This document shows, one piece after another, positions 43,262-46,041 of a DNA stretch of 46,041 nucleotides. Source of the DNA: Planctomycetaceae bacterium (lineage in GTDB: Bacteria > Planctomycetota > Planctomycetia > Planctomycetales > Planctomycetaceae). Numbering within the stretch: the stretch's first letter is position 1; the number at the start of each line of letters is the position of its first letter. The notes below the pieces were generated by a model, which did not search any database, had not been told where the DNA came from, and worked only from the letters and a program-made list of their open reading frames with translations. The translations under genes were made by a program, and so were the position numbers. The DNA lies in NCBI GenBank assembly GCA_020426505.1, contig JAGQPX010000082.1, positions 1 through 46,041 on the forward strand. The letters are read 5' to 3'.

Positions 43262-44314
43262 ATGGTCGGGATCGGCGTGATCGGCATCGGATTTATGGGG
43301 ATGACCCATTTCGAGGGAGCGAGGAGAGTCAGCGGAGGCAAGGTCGTCGCAATCTCGACCAGAAATGAGAAAAAGCTTGCCGGTGACTGGAGCAGTATCC
43401 AGGGCAACTTCGGGCCTCCCGGCAGTGCAGAGACCGACCTATCGGGCATCGCAACCTACCCCGATTACCACGACCTGTTGGCTGATGACTCGGTCACTCT
43501 CGTGGACATCTGCCTGCCGACCGACCGCCATGAGCAGGTCGTCATCGAGGCTCTGCAGGAGGGCAAGCACGTGCTCGTCGAAAAACCAATCTCCATCGAC
43601 CTTGTAGCGGCTGATCGGATGCTGGACGCTGCCGCGAAGGCTGGACGACTCCTGATGGTCGCTCAGGTGCTCCCATTCTTCCCGGAGTTCCGCTGGGTCC
43701 GCGAAACTGTCGAGAGTGGTAAGTATGGCAAACTGCTGGCGGCCTCTTTCCGCCGGGTCATCGCCCCGCCCGATTGGTCAGACGACATGAACGACTTCCG
43801 CAAACTCGGAGGCTGGGGCATCGACCTGCACATCCACGACAACCACTACATCGGACTTCTTTGCGGAGTCCCGAAGTCCGTCTTCTCACGTGGGCTGCTG
43901 AAGGAGGGGTTCGTCAATCATGTCTCGACGCAGTACCTCTACGATGACCCTGATCTCACGGTGAGTTGCATCAGTGGAGGCATCGCAGCCGACGGATTGA
44001 AATTCGCCAGCAGCTTCGAGCTGTTTCTGGAAAACGCAACCATCCAGTTCGACGCAGGCACGTATGGCGAAGAATGGGTCGTGAACCGGCCACTCACAGT
44101 GATCACCAATAACGGCGAGATTGCGACGCCCGACCCGGGTGGCACCGGCGAATGGTGTGCCGCTTTTACGGACGAGTTGCAGGCCGCCATCGATGGCGTC
44201 AAAGCCGGAGCAGCCCCCGCCGTCCTCTCCGGCCAACTCGCCTGCGACGCCCTCAAGCTCTGTCACGCGGAGGCCGAGAGTATCAAAACGGGCAAGCCGG
44301 TCTCTGTTTCGTGA
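43262..44314 (+). CDS. Gfo/Idh/MocA family oxidoreductase (cytoplasmic)
   Basis: A 350-residue NAD(P)-dependent oxidoreductase. The Rossmann motif GVIGIGFMGMTH is at the N-terminus, and the family motif EKPIS is near residue 109. The C-terminal domain has WGIDLHIHDNHYIGLL, with the conserved Asp and His. Unlike the member at 13125 it has no Tat signal, so it should act in the cytoplasm on a free sugar or inositol. The ATG at 43262 has AGGAG upstream. The next gene, 87 bases on, encodes rhamnulokinase, so a role in deoxy-sugar or sugar use is possible; the substrate is not fixed by sequence. Confidence 0.93.
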   Translation: MVGIGVIGIGFMGMTHFEGARRVSGGKVVAISTRNEKKLAGDWSSIQGNFGPPGSAETDLSGIATYPDYHDLLADDSVTLVDICLPTDRHEQVVIEALQEGKHVLVEKPISIDLVAADRMLDAAAKAGRLLMVAQVLPFFPEFRWVRETVESGKYGKLLAASFRRVIAPPDWSDDMNDFRKLGGWGIDLHIHDNHYIGLLCGVPKSVFSRGLLKEGFVNHVSTQYLYDDPDLTVSCISGGIAADGLKFASSFELFLENATIQFDAGTYGEEWVVNRPLTVITNNGEIATPDPGGTGEWCAAFTDELQAAIDGVKAGAAPAVLSGQLACDALKLCHAEAESIKTGKPVSVS

Positions 44315-44401
44315 TGGTCTCGTCTCCGCTCTACGGGAGAGGTGTGAATCGCTATGATGCCGGATCGAAACGAATTCCGTTGCCGGTATTGAAGCTCACC
44401 A

Positions 44402-45901
44402 ATGTCTGAACGTATTTATCTTGCTGTTGATCTCGGAGCGGAGAGCGGTCGTGTGATCGCCGGTCGTCTGTCGGACGGTCGTGTGCAGTTGGAGGAGGTG
44501 CATCGTTTCCCGAACGGTCCGGTCGAAGTCGCCGGGACGCGGCGATGGGATGTGCTGCGGTTGTGGAGTGAGATTCTCGACGGACTCACAAAGGCAGCAG
44601 ACCAATTCGGGGAGCAGATCGTCTCTGTTGGCGTCGACACGTGGGGGGTCGACTATGTGCTGCTCTCTGCCAAGGACGAGATCCTCGGCCAGCCGTATCA
44701 CTACCGGGACGGACGAACACAGGGAGTGATGGAACAAGCCTTCTCACGGGTGCCACGGGAGGAGATATTCACACATACCGGTCTGCAGTTCCTTCCGTTC
44801 AACACGTTGTATCAGCTCGTGGCGATGCAGCTCTCTGACCCGGACCTGCTCAAGTCAGCGGACCGGTTTCTGATGATGCCAGACTTCTTCCACTGGTTGT
44901 TGTCCGGCAGTCGTGTCGTTGAATTCACAAACGCCACAACAACACAGATGCTGCATGCGACTGACCGGCAATGGGCGAGCGAGCTGTTGAGGAAGTTCGA
45001 GATTCCCCCTCATATCCTTCCGGAGATCGTGCAGCCGGGCACGAAACTCGGCTCGATCAGACCCGAAGTCGCCGCGAAAACCGGGTTGCCGCGAGTTGAC
45101 GTCGTCGCCCCGGCGACACATGACACGGGTTCTGCTGTCGCTGCGGTTCCGACCGAACGAACCGGAAAAGCAAACTGGGCCTACATCTCATCCGGCACAT
45201 GGTCGCTCATCGGCGTCGAAGTGCAGGATGCGGTGCTGACGCCGGAAGCTCTCGCTCAGAACGTCACCAACGAAGGCGGCATCGACGGCACGTACCGCCT
45301 GCTGAAGAACGTCATGGGGCTCTGGCTCGTGCAGGAGTGTCGACGTTCATTCGAACGTCAAGGGCGAACGTATGACTACGCGGACCTCACCCGGCTCGCA
45401 GCTGAGGCGGAACCGTTCCTCACGCTGATCAATCCCGATGATGAACGCTTCCTCAGTCCCGACGATATGGCGGATGCGATCGTGGATCACTGCAAGTCTC
45501 ACGACGTCACACCGCCCGAGACCGATGGGCAGTTTATCCGCTGTGCTTTAGAGAGCCTGGCTCTTCGTTATCGGCAGGTCCTGGAGGGGATCGAATCGTT
45601 GACCGGCGAAACGGTCGAGGTGATCCATGTCGTCGGCGGGGGGTCACGAAACGATCTGCTGAATCAATTCACCGCGAATGCCTGCAATCGTCCGGTGATC
45701 GCTGGCCCAACCGAAGCCACAGCGCTGGGCAACGTCCTCGTCCAGGCCCGAGCAGCGGGCGACATCGGCGATCTCACCGCCATCCGTGACGTCGTTCGCG
45801 CCTCCAGTGATCTGACAACCTTCGAACCAACCGATACTCAGAGCTGGAATGAGATCTATACCAAGCGCTGGCTGCCGCACTATCGGAGCGTCAGGTCTTG
45901 A
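44402..45901 (+). CDS. rhaB: Rhamnulokinase
   Basis: A 499-residue FGGY-family sugar kinase that phosphorylates L-rhamnulose to rhamnulose 1-phosphate. The N-terminal ATPase motif is [12 protein letters not shown], followed by [11 protein letters not shown] and the PYHYRDGRT substrate region typical of RhaB. The middle has [11 protein letters not shown] and the C-terminal half has [13 protein letters not shown] and [18 protein letters not shown]. The DLGAESGR and GVDTWGVDY pattern separates rhamnulokinases from xylulose and glycerol kinases. The length is normal. The other rha genes (isomerase, aldolase) are not in the window. It may be cotranscribed with the oxidoreductase gene upstream. Confidence 0.95.
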   Translation: MSERIYLAVDLGAESGRVIAGRLSDGRVQLEEVHRFPNGPVEVAGTRRWDVLRLWSEILDGLTKAADQFGEQIVSVGVDTWGVDYVLLSAKDEILGQPYHYRDGRTQGVMEQAFSRVPREEIFTHTGLQFLPFNTLYQLVAMQLSDPDLLKSADRFLMMPDFFHWLLSGSRVVEFTNATTTQMLHATDRQWASELLRKFEIPPHILPEIVQPGTKLGSIRPEVAAKTGLPRVDVVAPATHDTGSAVAAVPTERTGKANWAYISSGTWSLIGVEVQDAVLTPEALAQNVTNEGGIDGTYRLLKNVMGLWLVQECRRSFERQGRTYDYADLTRLAAEAEPFLTLINPDDERFLSPDDMADAIVDHCKSHDVTPPETDGQFIRCALESLALRYRQVLEGIESLTGETVEVIHVVGGGSRNDLLNQFTANACNRPVIAGPTEATALGNVLVQARAAGDIGDLTAIRDVVRASSDLTTFEPTDTQSWNEIYTKRWLPHYRSVRS

Positions 45902-46041
45902 TTTTGGGGGCGATGGATTTGCGTTTGCAGCGGACGTCGTCGAGTTACATGTACCAGTCCACACCACGTTGGGGCCTGGTCGCGGCGTCTGACAACGGTC
46001 CATTGCGGGGGACAGACTAAGTGTAGCGTCCCCAGCGGCGG

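Overview
This window is most likely chromosomal DNA of a planctomycete. The base composition is moderately high in GC. Many genes are of kinds common in that phylum: a Tat-exported Gfo/Idh/MocA oxidoreductase, a Ser/Thr kinase with a C-terminal membrane anchor, an ECF sigma/anti-sigma pair, csrA, trypsin-like and transglutaminase proteins with export signals, and several conserved small proteins of unknown function. The assignment rests on gene content and protein style; there is no rRNA or tRNA here to prove it. I found no transposase, phage gene, CRISPR array or tRNA. The window is an ordinary core/accessory mix, but unusually rich in short inverted-repeat elements.

Layout. 1-4.5 kb: the end of a small hypothetical gene, a PaaK-like adenylate-forming ligase, an unknown 186-aa protein and an SNF2 helicase. 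4.5-11.7 kb (minus strand): an M16 double-domain peptidase, a GlpG-like rhomboid, a TGS-domain GTPase and a large exported protein that joins a trypsin-like protease, a DUF1080-like module and a SirB1/transglutaminase-like module. 11.9-14.3 kb: an overlapping set of ECF sigma factor, zinc-binding anti-sigma factor and Tat-exported oxidoreductase. 14.4-18.6 kb (minus): a ketosynthase homologue without its catalytic Cys, a sugar transferase and threonine synthase. 18.9-23.1 kb: a Ser/Thr kinase and an exported alpha/beta-hydrolase-fold protein that has lost its nucleophile. 23.1-26 kb (minus): dxs and an ispA-type prenyl synthase, coupled, giving isoprenoid precursors. 26.2-30.9 kb: an exported esterase, a DksA/TraR-like protein, a lipoprotein, a hypothetical protein and an exported transglutaminase. 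30.9-33.2 kb: a candidate small RNA with a strong terminator, then a four-gene set (CDGSH protein, two zinc-ribbon membrane proteins, alcohol-dehydrogenase-like protein). 33.3-35.1 kb: hisB and hisC. 35.1-38.4 kb: a small beta-barrel-like protein and a large formate dehydrogenase alpha subunit. 38.5-42.8 kb (minus): an overlapping HD hydrolase / ABC exporter / ABC-2 permease set, then acylphosphatase and csrA. 43.2-45.9 kb: a Gfo/Idh/MocA oxidoreductase and rhamnulokinase.

The most interesting signal is not one gene. Inverted-repeat elements of at least two families lie inside the coding sequences of unrelated housekeeping genes (prenyl synthase, formate dehydrogenase, SNF2 helicase) and keep the reading frame. 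In the prenyl synthase and formate dehydrogenase the same element is read in the same frame and gives visibly similar inserted peptides, much like the Rickettsia palindromic elements. Other families (a CGGAT-type repeat and a GCCAGACGGC-type repeat) sit between genes and in places supply a stop codon or a C-terminus. A second theme is catalytically degenerate paralogues: a ketosynthase with Cys to Glu, an ABC exporter with every ATPase motif altered, and a hydrolase with Ser to Gly.
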